Shown: positions 6,307 to 15,563, counted from the stretch's first letter. The stretch: 25,609 nt of DNA from Alterirhizorhabdus sp964247265 (GCA_964247265.1 CAXTTS010000021.1:1-25609); one strand, 5' to 3'. The notes: generated by a model not told the origin, from the letters alone. Numbers and translations are program-made.

Positions 6307-8400
6307 ATGATCCTTGACTGGATCGGGGTGTGGAGCCATGCCGTCGCCGCGATCCTGCTCGCCGCGCTGGTGATCTGGCAGCTGCGCCGGCCGACCGGCG
6401 GGGCAGCGCCTCGCGCGCTGGCGGCGGCGCTGGCGATCACCGGCGCATCGGCGCTGCTTGTGATGATGCGCGGTCCGCACGATCTGCTTGCGCGGCTGGG
6501 CGAAGGAGGGCGCAACCTCGCCTGGCTCGGCTACATGTTCGCGCTCTATCGCAGCGCCGGCGGGTCGCGTGCCGACGTGCTGGAGCAGGCTGGCGGGCGC
6601 GCGCCGACGATCGCCATCGTCTATGCCGCCGTCGCCGGATCGATCGCCGTGCGCGCGGTGGTGGATAGCGCCGCCGCCGCCTTACCGGCCGACGCCGATT
6701 TCGTGCAGGCCGTGTTCGCGGCCAGCATGGTGCTGAGCATGACCACGGCGATCGGCGCGCTGGCGCTGGTCCACAATCTCTACACCGCCGCCGCCCCGCA
6801 GGCGCGCTGGGGCATCCGCCTGCCGATGGTGGCGCTGGCCGCGATGTGGGTGTTCGATCTGAACCTCTATACGATCGCCTACTTCGGGCATGTCTGGCCG
6901 ACCGGATTGCTCGCGCTGCGTGGCGTGCTGCTGGTGGCGCTGGTGCCGATCTTCGCGCTCGCCAGCCGGCGGCAGGCGCGGTTCACCATGCGGCTGTCGC
7001 GTAGCGCCGCCTTTCGGTCGCTCTCGCTGCTGGCGATCGGCGGCTATCTTGCGGTGATGGCGCTCGTCGCGCGGCTGGTGCGGGCGATCGGCGGCGATTA
7101 CGCGCAGGTCTCCACGATCGGCGTGGTGTTCGCCATGTCGATCGGCGCGCTGATTCTCCTGCCCTCGCGCCGGATGCGGGCCTGGTTGCGGGTGACACTG
7201 GCCAAGCATCTGTTTCGCCACCGCTACGATTACCGCAGCGAATGGCTGCGCTTCACCGATACGCTCGGCCGCCCCGGCGAGGATGCCGCGCCGCTCGACC
7301 TGCGCGCGGTGAAGGCGATCGCGGACATCACCGGATCGCCCGGCGGCCTGCTGCTGCTGCCGGACGAGGATGACGGGCTGATCGCGGCGGCCCGCTGGAA
7401 CTGGCCGACGCTGGCGGTGCCGCCGCGCGGGGCCGAACCGGCGCTGGGCCGCTGGCTGCGGGAGAATGGCCGCATCCTCTCCTTCGACGAGGCGCGGGCG
7501 CGCACCGGGGCGGGCGCCGATCTGGTGCCGTGGTGGCTTTTGAGCGAGGCGACCGCCTGGGCGGCGGTGCCGCTGGTGCATGGCGATCGGCTGGTGGGCG
7601 TGGTGATCCTCGCCCGCCCCTGGCCCGATCGCGTGCTGGACTGGGAGGATTTCGACCTGCTCCGCGTTGCCGGGCGGCAGGTGGCGAGCTATCTGGCGGA
7701 GGCGCGCGGGCAGGAGGCGCTGAACGACGCGCGCCGCTTCGACGAGTTCAACCGACGCTTCGCCTTCATCCTGCACGACATCAAGAATCTGGTGAGCCAG
7801 CTGAACCTGCTGACCCGCAACGCCGAGCGCCATGCCGACAACCCCGCCTTCCGCGCGGACATGATCGCGACGCTGCGCGCCTCCACCGCCAGGATGAACG
7901 ATCTGCTCGCCCGCCTGTCGCAGCATCATCGCACCCGCGCGGAGGAGCCCTGCCCGGTCGCGATCGGCGCGGTGGTGGAGGCGGTCGCGGCGGCGAAGCG
8001 CGGCGCGCATCCGCTGGAGGTGAGCGGCCGGCGGGAGATCCTCGCCGCCGCCGACGCATCGCGGCTGGAACAGGCGCTCGGCCACCTCGTGCAGAATGCG
8101 GTGGATGCAAGCGCGGCGGATCAGCCCGTCTCCATCCGCATCGGCCGGCGCGAGGGCGATGCCACTGTCGAGATAGCCGATCGCGGCCACGGCATGTCGG
8201 CCGACTTCGTGCGGGGGAGCCTGTTCAAGCCGTTCGCCTCCACCAAGGCCGGCGGCTTCGGCATCGGTGCGTTCGAGGCGCGCGCGCTCATCATGGCGAT
8301 GGGCGGCCGGCTGGAGGTGGAGAGCCGCCCCGGCGAGGGGAGCCGCTTCACCATCGTGCTGCCGCTGGCCGAGGCCATGCCGCGGCGGGCGGTCGCATGA
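6307..8400 (+). CDS. prsK: PEP-CTERM system sensor histidine kinase PrsK
   Basis: A 697-residue membrane histidine kinase. About nine hydrophobic helices occupy residues 1-290, with no large periplasmic domain. A GAF-like domain follows (about 330-475). The H-box LHDIKNLVSQLNLL puts the phosphorylated histidine at 490. The ATPase domain has the N-box LVQNAVDAS, IADRGHGM, and FKPFASTKAGGFGIGAFEA. The motif HDIKN, rather than HELRN, is typical of PrsK. The ATG at 6307 is preceded by GGTGAG, which overlaps the stop of the sugar transferase, so the two are probably coupled. It overlaps prsR as ATGA at its 3' end. Known PrsK/PrsR pairs occur in genomes with exosortase XrtA and regulate exopolysaccharide/PEP-CTERM genes. 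The signal sensed is unknown. Confidence 0.93.
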   Translation: MILDWIGVWSHAVAAILLAALVIWQLRRPTGGAAPRALAAALAITGASALLVMMRGPHDLLARLGEGGRNLAWLGYMFALYRSAGGSRADVLEQAGGRAPTIAIVYAAVAGSIAVRAVVDSAAAALPADADFVQAVFAASMVLSMTTAIGALALVHNLYTAAAPQARWGIRLPMVALAAMWVFDLNLYTIAYFGHVWPTGLLALRGVLLVALVPIFALASRRQARFTMRLSRSAAFRSLSLLAIGGYLAVMALVARLVRAIGGDYAQVSTIGVVFAMSIGALILLPSRRMRAWLRVTLAKHLFRHRYDYRSEWLRFTDTLGRPGEDAAPLDLRAVKAIADITGSPGGLLLLPDEDDGLIAAARWNWPTLAVPPRGAEPALGRWLRENGRILSFDEARARTGAGADLVPWWLLSEATAWAAVPLVHGDRLVGVVILARPWPDRVLDWEDFDLLRVAGRQVASYLAEARGQEALNDARRFDEFNRRFAFILHDIKNLVSQLNLLTRNAERHADNPAFRADMIATLRASTARMNDLLARLSQHHRTRAEEPCPVAIGAVVEAVAAAKRGAHPLEVSGRREILAAADASRLEQALGHLVQNAVDASAADQPVSIRIGRREGDATVEIADRGHGMSADFVRGSLFKPFASTKAGGFGIGAFEARALIMAMGGRLEVESRPGEGSRFTIVLPLAEAMPRRAVA

Positions 8401-9770
8401 CGGAGAGGATGATGGGGGCGGGCAAGCCGAAACTTCTGATCGTCGAGGATGACGAGGGGCTGCAACGGCAATTGATCTGGGCCTATGACGATTATGAGGT
8501 GATCGCCGCCTTCAACCGCGCCGGTGCGATCGATGCGATGCGCGCGCATGAGCCGGCGGTGGTGACGCTCGACCTCGGCCTGCCGCCCGATCCCGACGGC
8601 ACCAGCGAGGGCTTTGCCGCACTGGCCGAGATATTGGCGCTGAAACCCGATACCAAGGTGATCGTCGCATCCGGCCACGGCGCGCGGGAGAGCGCGTTGC
8701 AGGCGATCGCCGGCGGTGCCTATGATTTCTATGCCAAGCCGGTGGACATCGACGAACTGGGCCTGATCGTCGCCCGCGCCTTCCACCTGCACGCGCTGGA
8801 GGCGGAGAACCGGCGGCTGGCCGAAAGCGGCGACGGCGGCACGGTGCTGGGCGGGATGATTACCGCCGCGCCGGAAATGCTGAAGGTGGCCCGCACGATC
8901 GAGCGCGTCGCCCCCGCCGACGTATCGGTGATGCTGCTGGGCGCGAGCGGCACCGGCAAGGAACTGCTCGCCAGGGGCGTGCATCAGGCGAGCCGGCGGC
9001 GCGAGGCGGCGTTCGTCGCGATCAACTGCGCCGCGATCCCGGAGACTCTGCTGGAGGCCGAACTGTTCGGCTATGAGAAAGGCGCGTTCACCGGCGCGGT
9101 GAAGACGACCGAGGGCAAGATCGAGCTGGCTCAGGGCGGCACGCTGTTCCTCGACGAGGTGGGCGACATCCCCCTGCCCCTCCAGGTGAAGCTGCTACGC
9201 TTCCTGCAGGAGCGGGTGATCGAGCGGATCGGCGGGCGGCGCGGCATCGCGGTGGATACCCGCGTCGTGTGCGCGACGCATCAGGATCTTGAGGCGATGA
9301 TCGCGGACGGGCGGTTTCGCGAGGATCTTTACTACCGGCTGGCCGAGATCGTCATCCGCATACCGGCGCTGGCGGGCCGGCCGGGCGACGCGGGGCTGCT
9401 GGCGCGCCATTTCCTCAAGCGGTTCGCCCCGGCGATGAACCCGGCGGTGCGCGGCTTCACGCCGGAGGCGCTGGCGGCGATCGACGGCTGGGGCTGGCCC
9501 GGCAACGTGCGCGAACTGGAAAACCGGATGAAGCGCGCCGTCATCATGGCGGATGGCAAAATGTTGACGGCCGAGGATCTCGACCTCGCCGGAGCAGGTG
9601 CGGAGGGCGAGCCGATCAACCTGCGCGCCGCGCGCGAGGTGGCCGATCGCAAGGCGCTGCGCCATGCGCTGGGGCGCACCGAAGGCAATATTTCAAGCGC
9701 CGCCCGCCTGCTCGGCATCAGCCGGCCGACTTTGTACGACCTGATGAAGCAATATGATCTTCAGGGGTGA
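8397..9770 (+). CDS. prsR: PEP-CTERM system sigma-54-dependent response regulator PrsR
   Basis: A 457-residue transcription activator. The receiver domain (about 13-135) has the acidic pocket VEDDEG, phosphoacceptor Asp59 in TLDLGLP and the lysine in YAKPVD. The AAA+ domain follows, with Walker A GASGTGKE (from 182), GAFTGA (from 229, the sigma-54 contact loop) and Walker B GGTLFLDEV. A Fis-type helix-turn-helix (ARLLGISRPTLYDLMKQY) ends the protein. It should drive sigma-54 promoters once phosphorylated by PrsK. The ATG at 8397 overlaps the prsK stop; an ATG at 8412 with GGAGAGG three bases upstream is an alternative. No -24/-12 site was found in nearby gaps, so its targets are probably elsewhere. 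Confidence 0.93.
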   Translation: MTERMMGAGKPKLLIVEDDEGLQRQLIWAYDDYEVIAAFNRAGAIDAMRAHEPAVVTLDLGLPPDPDGTSEGFAALAEILALKPDTKVIVASGHGARESALQAIAGGAYDFYAKPVDIDELGLIVARAFHLHALEAENRRLAESGDGGTVLGGMITAAPEMLKVARTIERVAPADVSVMLLGASGTGKELLARGVHQASRRREAAFVAINCAAIPETLLEAELFGYEKGAFTGAVKTTEGKIELAQGGTLFLDEVGDIPLPLQVKLLRFLQERVIERIGGRRGIAVDTRVVCATHQDLEAMIADGRFREDLYYRLAEIVIRIPALAGRPGDAGLLARHFLKRFAPAMNPAVRGFTPEALAAIDGWGWPGNVRELENRMKRAVIMADGKMLTAEDLDLAGAGAEGEPINLRAAREVADRKALRHALGRTEGNISSAARLLGISRPTLYDLMKQYDLQG

Positions 9771-9836
9771 ATCGCAGCACGAGGCTTGACGCACGCCACG
9801 CAGCGCACGACCTGTCTTTGTGACGGGAGAGACAAG

Positions 9837-10118
9837 ATGGTCGACGCACGGTGGAACGGCACGCTGATCGCCAGCAGCGATCATACGATCGTCGTCGAGG
9901 GCAATCATTATTTCCCGGCTGACGCGGTGGACGCCGCCGTGCTGCGGCCGAGCGACACGACGAGCTTCTGCCCGTGGAAGGGCGCCGCACATTATCACAG
10001 CCTGCATGTCGATGGCGCCGACAACCGCGACGCCGCCTGGTATTATCCCGATCCCAAACCGAAGGCGGAAAACATCCGCGGTCGCATCGCCTTTTGGAAG
10101 GGCGTGAAGGTGGGCTGA
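9837..10118 (+). CDS. DUF427 domain protein
   Basis: A 93-residue protein that is nearly all a DUF427 domain: WNGTLIASSDHTIVVEGNHYFP, then FCPWKGAAHYHSL, then AAWYYPDPKP and IRGRIAFWKGVKV. The CPWKG..xY motif and the tryptophan/tyrosine-rich small beta fold are diagnostic. The biochemical role of the family is not established, so none is assigned. The ATG at 9837 has GGGAGA nine bases ahead. It follows prsR by 66 bases on the same strand, and I could not see a clear promoter or terminator between them. It converges with the lipoprotein gene, with a 28-base gap. Confidence 0.88.
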   Translation: MVDARWNGTLIASSDHTIVVEGNHYFPADAVDAAVLRPSDTTSFCPWKGAAHYHSLHVDGADNRDAAWYYPDPKPKAENIRGRIAFWKGVKVG

Positions 10119-10146
10119 GCATCATAGCCAGCTGACATGTCTCTCT

Positions 10147-10785
10147 TCATCCGCCCACGGGCACCAGCTCCATCACGTCCACTGTCGATTCCCAATGCGG
10201 GAACGGCATCACCAGCCGCCAACGGCGCGGGCCGATGCGTTCGAGCAGGCCAGCCACGTCGCGTTCGGGATCACGGCCGTAATCGAGCGCGCGGGTCTCG
10301 TCGCCGAGGATCATCGTGCCGAGGAAGACGAGCCGCCCGCCATCGTCGGGAAACAGCAAACCGACCTGACGCTGCGACCCGTCGAGCTTGGCGAAGCTCA
10401 GCGCATCCCCTTCCCGCGCGATGCGGCAGGTGAAGGCGGGATAGGGCACATAGTTCATGCCGCCCGGGGTGTTCGCGCCGATCTTCGTCACGCGGCAGCG
10501 ATAGTCGCCCGGCGGAGGGCTCGGCTGCATCTGCGCCGCGTCCGGCTGGAGCAGCACGCCGGCCGAGGCGATGCGGGCGCGGTCTACCGGATCGGTGACT
10601 TTCGCCAGCCCCTGCGTCCAGGCATCGCGCCACGTATGTATCCGGTCGCGATCCGCGCTGGTGGCGATGCTGCGCCAGTTGCCGACCGCCGGCGCGGGCC
10701 GGTCGCCACCGTCCCGGCGTCGGCCATGCGCGCAGGCCGGCAGCAGCAGCAACGACAGCATCGTCGCCGCGAGCATCATCTTCAT
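10147..10785 (-). CDS. DUF4893-type lipoprotein
   Basis: A 212-residue exported protein. The N-terminus (MKMMLAATMLSLLLLPAC) is a lipoprotein signal with the lipidated cysteine at 18, so it should be anchored in the inner or outer membrane facing the periplasm. The body has DRIHTWRDAWTQGLA, GDYRCRVTKIG, YPAFTCRI and RRWRLVMPFPHWES, which I recognise as the DUF4893 pattern. No function is known. Two cysteines (in YRCRV and FTCRI) could form a disulfide. The ATG at 10785 has GAAGGG well spaced upstream. A promoter-like pair lies at 10811-10839. It stands alone, 73 bases after the 3-hydroxybutyrate dehydrogenase gene. Confidence 0.82.
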   Translation of the reverse strand: MKMMLAATMLSLLLLPACAHGRRRDGGDRPAPAVGNWRSIATSADRDRIHTWRDAWTQGLAKVTDPVDRARIASAGVLLQPDAAQMQPSPPPGDYRCRVTKIGANTPGGMNYVPYPAFTCRIAREGDALSFAKLDGSQRQVGLLFPDDGGRLVFLGTMILGDETRALDYGRDPERDVAGLLERIGPRRWRLVMPFPHWESTVDVMELVPVGG

Positions 10786-10810
10786 CGGCGACCCTTCTTT
10801 ATCCGCAGCC

Positions 10811-10839
10811 AGCCTAGGCCGCCGGGCGCGCCACCACAA
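10811..10839 (-). promoter_or_regulatory. Candidate promoter of the DUF4893 lipoprotein gene
   Basis: On the minus strand TTGTGG (10834-10839) is followed after 17 bases by TAGGCT (10811-10816). The predicted start at about 10804 gives a ~19-base leader that includes the Shine-Dalgarno. The TTG-N17-TAG layout recurs at three other genes in this window. Confidence 0.4.
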
Positions 10840-10858
10840 TGCGTCTGCCGCGCAAAGG

Positions 10859-11644
10859 TCAGGCGGCCGTCCAACCACCATCCATCGAAAAGTTCGCGCC
10901 GGTGGTGGAAGCCGCGCCATCGCCGCACAGCCACAATGCGAGGCTGGCCACCTGTTCCGAGGTGACGAACTCCTTGGTCGGCTGGCCGGCGAGCAGCACG
11001 TCCTTCATCACCTGATCGCGCGTCATCCCGCGCGCCTTCATCGTGTCGGGGATCTGCTTTTCGACCAGCGGCGTCCAGACATAGCCGGGGCTGATGCAGT
11101 TGGCGGTGATGCCGAACGTCGCGGTTTCCAGCGCCACCGTCTTGGTGAGGCCGGCAAGCCCGTGCTTGGCCGAGACATAGGCCGACTTGAACGGCGAGGC
11201 GGTGAGCGAATGGGCCGAGGCGGTGTTGATGATCCGCCCCCACTTCTTCGCCTTCATGCCGGGAACCGCGGCGCGGATCGCGTGAAAGGCAGCGGACAGG
11301 TTGATCGCGATGATCTGATCCCATTTCTCGATCGGAAACTCCTCGATCGGAGAGACATACTGCACGCCGGCATTGCTGATGAGGATGTCCGGCCCGCCGA
11401 GCGTATCGGCGCACGCCTTGACCATCGCCGCGATCTCCTCCGGCTTCGACATGTCGGCCGGCGAGTAGGCCGCCTCGGCGCCGCTCGCCTCGGCCAGCGC
11501 CTTGCGCTCCGTCTCGATCGCGTCGGCCTCGCCGAAGCCGTTTATCATCACCGCCGCGCCTTCGGCCGCCAGCGCCTTGGCGTAAGCGAGGCCGATGCCG
11601 GAGGTGGAGCCGGTAATCAGCGCGGTCTTGCCCTTCAGAAACAT
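10859..11644 (-). CDS. hbdH: 3-hydroxybutyrate dehydrogenase (SDR family)
   Basis: This interconverts (R)-3-hydroxybutyrate and acetoacetate with NAD, part of polyhydroxybutyrate and ketone-body use in the cytoplasm. The 261-residue classical short-chain dehydrogenase has the cofactor motif TGSTSGIG (11-18), ISNAGVQYVSPIEEFP and catalytic Ser in NTASAHSLTASPF. The YVSAKHG motif gives the catalytic Tyr and Lys. HSLTASPFKSAYVSAKHG and the ending MDGGWTAA are characteristic of the 3-hydroxybutyrate subgroup. The ATG at 11644 has AAGGA upstream. It sits 10 bases after a patatin-type phospholipase gene and is surely cotranscribed; that pairing is common in Proteobacteria and fits storage-polymer turnover. 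Confidence 0.92.
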   Translation of the reverse strand: MFLKGKTALITGSTSGIGLAYAKALAAEGAAVMINGFGEADAIETERKALAEASGAEAAYSPADMSKPEEIAAMVKACADTLGGPDILISNAGVQYVSPIEEFPIEKWDQIIAINLSAAFHAIRAAVPGMKAKKWGRIINTASAHSLTASPFKSAYVSAKHGLAGLTKTVALETATFGITANCISPGYVWTPLVEKQIPDTMKARGMTRDQVMKDVLLAGQPTKEFVTSEQVASLALWLCGDGAASTTGANFSMDGGWTAA

Positions 11645-11654
11645 GGTCGCATCC

Positions 11655-12793
11655 TTATGCCGGTCTGCCGTTGGAGAGATCGAAGGCGGCCGTCCTGCCA
11701 TCGACGATGTTGCGGGCGAGCAGGCTGGAGCGCGTGATCGTCTGCGCGACCGCCGCCTGCCCCGCTGCCCAATGCTCGGCCATCGTGCGGGCGGAGAACT
11801 CGTAGTCGCGCGATCCGCCCTCCCACGCATTGGCGCGGTAGACGAGCTGGACGAGATTGACGCCATGCTCGCGCGATGCCTCCGCCAGCGCCAGCGCATC
11901 GGGATCGTCGCGCAGATCGGGCGGCAGCTTGGCGAGCAGCGCGCGGATCGCCTCGCGCTCCTTGCGGATCTTGAGCAGCTGATCCGATATCTGGCGGGTG
12001 CGGCTGGAGAACTGGATCTCCTTGGCGCGCGCCATCACGTCCATCATCGTTTTCGGGCGATCGTTGGCGGCGGCGAACAGATCGACCTGGAACACCAGCA
12101 GGTCGCCGCTCTGCGTATCGAGGACGTGGCCGAGCGGGGTATTGGAGACGAGGCCGCCATCCCACCACAGCCGGCCGTCTATCTCCACCGGCGGCAGTCC
12201 GGGCGGCAGCGCGCCGGATGCCATGATGTGGCGCGCATCGATGCGCCGCTCGCGCGTGTCGAAATAATGGAAGTTGCCGCTTTCCAGCTCCACCGCGCCG
12301 ACCGACAGGCGCACCGGCCCGTCGTTCAGCAGATCCCAGTCTATCAGCGCATCCAGCGTGGCGGTGAGCGGGCTGCTGTCGTAGAAGCTGAGCGCGGCGG
12401 GGCTGCCCGCCGGTGCGAGCATCGGCGGCACGAGCCGGGGGAAGAAGAAACCGGGGATGCCCGCCGCCGCCACCCAGCCGGCGGACCAGAGATGCACCGC
12501 CTCGCGCGTGCGATCGCCGGGCCAGATGGGGAAGCTTGGCAGGCCGCTCGTCACGCCATCCCAGAAGGCGCGCAGCCGGGCGACGCGGCGTTCCGGCGGG
12601 TTGCCGGCGATGATCGCGGCGTTGACCGCGCCGATCGAGATGCCGGCGACCCAATCCACCGCGATCGCGGCGGCGGCCAGCGCCTCGTACACGCCGGCCT
12701 GATAGGAGCCGAGCGCGCCGCCCCCCTGCAAGACGAGCGCGACCTGATCGGGCAGCGGCAGCGGCGCTTTGGGCGCGGGTTCGACATCGCCAT
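11655..12793 (-). CDS. Patatin-like phospholipase family protein with an anomalous 5' end
   Basis: A predicted serine hydrolase of about 370 residues. The oxyanion motif QGGGALGSYQAGVYEAL, the nucleophile elbow AGISIGAVNAA (GxSxG) and the catalytic aspartate in WWDGGLVSNTPL are all present. The C-terminal part fits the DUF3734 extension. The frame opens after a TAG at 12798-12800 and contains no ATG or GTG before the oxyanion motif. The first TTG (12729-12731) would remove the first beta strand. An ATG at 12793 is one frame off: it reads MAMSNPRPK and would join PLPLPDQVALVLQGGG if one more A stood in the AAA run at 12768-12770. A sequence error, a real frameshift or an unusual start (CTG) could each explain this. 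Translation of the rest is intact. It precedes hbdH by 10 bases. Confidence 0.8.
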
Positions 12794-12853
12794 GAGGCTA
12801 TCTGGCGGCAATGCCGCGCTGCATCAAGCGCCAGCGCCGCCATTGCCGCTTTG

Positions 12854-15442
12854 TCACGCGCCGGCGGCCCACACGCCGATCGGCTTGCCATAAGCGGCAC
12901 GCAGGCGCGCGCGGTAGCGGATCGCCGCGACCGCATCGACCGCCCCCTGCCGCGACTGCGCCGGCAGCGCCTGCGCGGCATAGGCATCCACCCGGCTGGT
13001 CACGGCGGGATCGCTCGACGATTGCGCCAGACCAACGATGAAGCGCGGGCGCGAGCTGGTCTCGACCAGGCGGTTGATCGCAGCCGCGCGCGGGGTGGCG
13101 TAATCGAACGCCAGAGCGGGGTGTTCTACCGCCACGCCGGCCAGCATCGCCGCGCGATCTGGCGTGGTCGCCTCCTCCGTCTGGGTCAGCGCCAGCGCCC
13201 TTTGCGCCAGCGCCGGATCGGCCGCATCGGCAAGCGCGCCGTACAGCTCGCGCCGGATCAGCGGATTGCGCTCCGTCCGCGCCATGACGTGCAGGCGGTC
13301 CCAATCGGCGGCTGTTGCGTTATAGGCGAACACGTCGACGATCGCGCCGTGGGTGGCGGCGGGCAGCGCATCGATGCCGCGCGCCATCGCCTCGCGCGAA
13401 GCCGCCAGCACCGGCGCATGGCCGAACCGGCCGAGGGTGGTGAGCAATATCTCGCGCAACTGACCGACGGCCGGCGCATCGCCACGCTTCGGCGCGAAGC
13501 CGATGCGATCATATTGCGGGGCGAGCATGGCGGCGGCGCGGCGACGGAAGGCCGGCTGCACCGGATCGCCCTGCAACACCCGATCGATCGAGACGAGCTG
13601 CCGCGCGGCCATGTTCCACACCAGCGGATCGGCCGTGGCCGGGATGCGATCGAGCAAGGCGAGGTAGCGATCGAGGCCGAGGTAGCCGCCGTTCGCCAGC
13701 CCCAGCGTGTCGCCCATCAGCCCCACCTGATCGGCCAGCACCAGCCCGGCGAAGCGATCCACCAGCATCGCCTGATGCCCGGGCGCGGCGAGAAAGCGGT
13801 AATAGCCCTGCTGGCCGGGATTGACGATCGCGAGGCCGCAGCCCTTCACCGCCGCCATCTTCGCCGCGGGGCCGCTCACATCCAGCCGGGTGACATCGTT
13901 GCCGCCCGTCACCGTCACCGGCACGATCCAGCGCTGCTTCACACGCGACGGCGCATCGAGGCCGAAGCGATCCTGCGAAAGCGTCAGCCGGGTTTCGCCA
14001 TTGACACAGGCCGGTTCGCCGCCCCGGATCATCGGCACGCCGCCTTGCAGGGTGAACGTATCGGCGAACGGCTTTACCGGGCGGCCGGCGGCGGTGGAGA
14101 GTTCGGTCCACAGCTGATCGGTGCGCGTGTTGCCATATTTATATTTCGCCATGTAGCTGCGCACGCCGGCGCGGAACACGTCCGGCCCGAGCGCCGCCTC
14201 GATCATGCCGATCACCGCCTGCCCCTTGGCATAGGTGATCGAATCGAACGCCTGGCTGATCTGGTCGACCGTATCGATCTTCTGCACGATTGCGTGGGTG
14301 CTGGACCGTGCGTCCGCGGCAAAGGCGCGCTCGCGCTCGAACGCGACATCCTGCGCCGCCTTGTTCCAGGCGGGGTTCAGATCGTTGCTGGCCTTGCCCT
14401 CCATCCAGGAGGCGAAGCCTTCGTTGAGCCACAGATCGTCCCACCAGCCCATCGTGACGAGATCGCCGAACCATTGATGCGCCATTTCGTGCGCGACCAC
14501 GGTGAAGACGCGCTGACGGTCATTTTCCGACGTCACCTTGGGATCGACCAGCAACGCCTTGTCGAAATACAGGATCGCGCCCCAATTCTCCATCGCGGAG
14601 AAGAATTGGCTGCTGCCGGGTGCGGCGATCATGTCCATCTTGGGCAATGGATAAGGCGTGCCGAAATAGTCGTTATAGTAGGTCAACAGCCGCGCCGCGC
14701 TGTCCAGCGCATAGTCGCCCTGATCGATCGCGCCGCGCCGCGTAATCATGCCGATCTCGGTATTGCCGACCATCTTGGTGCGGCGCTCGATGTCGCCCAT
14801 GCCGAGGAACAGCAGATAGCTCGACATCTTCGGCGTCTTGGCGAACGTGACGAGCGTCTTGCCGTTCGGCGCCTTGGTCTTGCTCTCCACAGGCATGTTC
14901 GAGAAGGCGGTATCGCCGTCCGGCGTGGCGGCGGTCAGGCGGAAGGTCGCCTTGCGCGAAGGCTCGTCCCACATCGGCGCGAAACGGCGGCCGTCCGCCG
15001 CCTCGAACTGGGTGACGAGCAGCCGTTCGTCGCCGCCCTTCTCATCCTTGTAATCCACCGCGAACAGGCCGGCGGCGGCCTTGTTGATCGTGCCGGTCCA
15101 GGCGATCGACAGGCTGTGCGATCCCGCCGCAACGGGTGCCGCGAAGCTCAATGTCAGCGTCTGGGCGGCGGCATCCAGCTTCACCTTGGGCATGTTGCCG
15201 CCATCGAGCGATACCGCGCCGATCGCCAGATCCGCCGCGTTCAGCGTGATCGTGCGGGTGGGCGCCGCGACCGCGATCGTTACCACCTCGCTGCCGGTGA
15301 AGCGAAGCGCCTTGGCGTCCGGATCGACGCGGATCTCGTAATGCAGCGGCACGACGTTGGCGGGCAAACCGTGCTGACCGCCGCTGACGGCGCCGCCGAG
15401 CGCGAGCAGGAGCGGCGAGAACATGATGGCGGATCGACGCAT
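12854..15442 (-). CDS. Exported M1-family aminopeptidase
   Basis: An 862-residue zinc aminopeptidase that removes N-terminal residues from peptides, probably in the periplasm. The first ~22 residues are a signal peptide (MFSPLLLALGGAVSG core). The N-terminal beta saddle has PLHYEIRVDPD and RRFAPMWDEPSRKATF. The substrate-binding SAMENWGAI replaces the canonical GAMEN. The zinc site is HEMAHQWF (His318, Glu319, His322), with Glu341 in WLNEGFASWMEG. The C-terminal half is the ERAP1-like helical domain. The length fits the family. ATG 15442 has AAGG upstream, and a promoter-like element lies at 15470-15498. The gene is divergent from the zinc metallopeptidase gene and ends 60 bases before the patatin gene. 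Confidence 0.93.
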   Translation of the reverse strand: MRRSAIMFSPLLLALGGAVSGGQHGLPANVVPLHYEIRVDPDAKALRFTGSEVVTIAVAAPTRTITLNAADLAIGAVSLDGGNMPKVKLDAAAQTLTLSFAAPVAAGSHSLSIAWTGTINKAAAGLFAVDYKDEKGGDERLLVTQFEAADGRRFAPMWDEPSRKATFRLTAATPDGDTAFSNMPVESKTKAPNGKTLVTFAKTPKMSSYLLFLGMGDIERRTKMVGNTEIGMITRRGAIDQGDYALDSAARLLTYYNDYFGTPYPLPKMDMIAAPGSSQFFSAMENWGAILYFDKALLVDPKVTSENDRQRVFTVVAHEMAHQWFGDLVTMGWWDDLWLNEGFASWMEGKASNDLNPAWNKAAQDVAFERERAFAADARSSTHAIVQKIDTVDQISQAFDSITYAKGQAVIGMIEAALGPDVFRAGVRSYMAKYKYGNTRTDQLWTELSTAAGRPVKPFADTFTLQGGVPMIRGGEPACVNGETRLTLSQDRFGLDAPSRVKQRWIVPVTVTGGNDVTRLDVSGPAAKMAAVKGCGLAIVNPGQQGYYRFLAAPGHQAMLVDRFAGLVLADQVGLMGDTLGLANGGYLGLDRYLALLDRIPATADPLVWNMAARQLVSIDRVLQGDPVQPAFRRRAAAMLAPQYDRIGFAPKRGDAPAVGQLREILLTTLGRFGHAPVLAASREAMARGIDALPAATHGAIVDVFAYNATAADWDRLHVMARTERNPLIRRELYGALADAADPALAQRALALTQTEEATTPDRAAMLAGVAVEHPALAFDYATPRAAAINRLVETSSRPRFIVGLAQSSSDPAVTSRVDAYAAQALPAQSRQGAVDAVAAIRYRARLRAAYGKPIGVWAAGA

Positions 15443-15469
15443 GACGGAACCTTATCGTTTGTTGCCCGA

Positions 15470-15498
15470 GCACTAGGACGCGCCATGAAGCGCCGCAA
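15470..15498 (-). promoter_or_regulatory. Candidate promoter of the M1 aminopeptidase gene
   Basis: On the minus strand TTGCGG (15493-15498) is followed after 17 bases by TAGTGC (15470-15475). The predicted start near 15463 gives a leader of about 21 bases. The CTAG at the -10 also lies in the divergent region serving the zinc metallopeptidase gene. Confidence 0.4.
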
Positions 15499-15563
15499 GC
15501 GCGGCGGTGCAACCGTTTCGGTCGCGGAGCATTCTTCCGCCGACGAAAGCGGGGAGAAAGACG

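Noticed and set aside
5325..6515. A 396-codon minus-strand frame opposite the sugar transferase
   Set aside because: No motifs; composition is that of an antisense shadow in GC-rich DNA.
7530..8396. Upstream extension of the prsR frame
   Set aside because: It lies wholly inside prsK in another frame, has shadow-type composition, and the family start is at 8397 or 8412.
9771..9836. TTGACG at 9786-9791 as a promoter for the DUF427 gene
   Set aside because: No acceptable -10 hexamer at 16-18 bases.
15446..15461. GGAAC near CGTT upstream of the M1 aminopeptidase/zinc peptidase pair
   Set aside because: Only five bases separate the boxes; EcfG promoters need 16-18.
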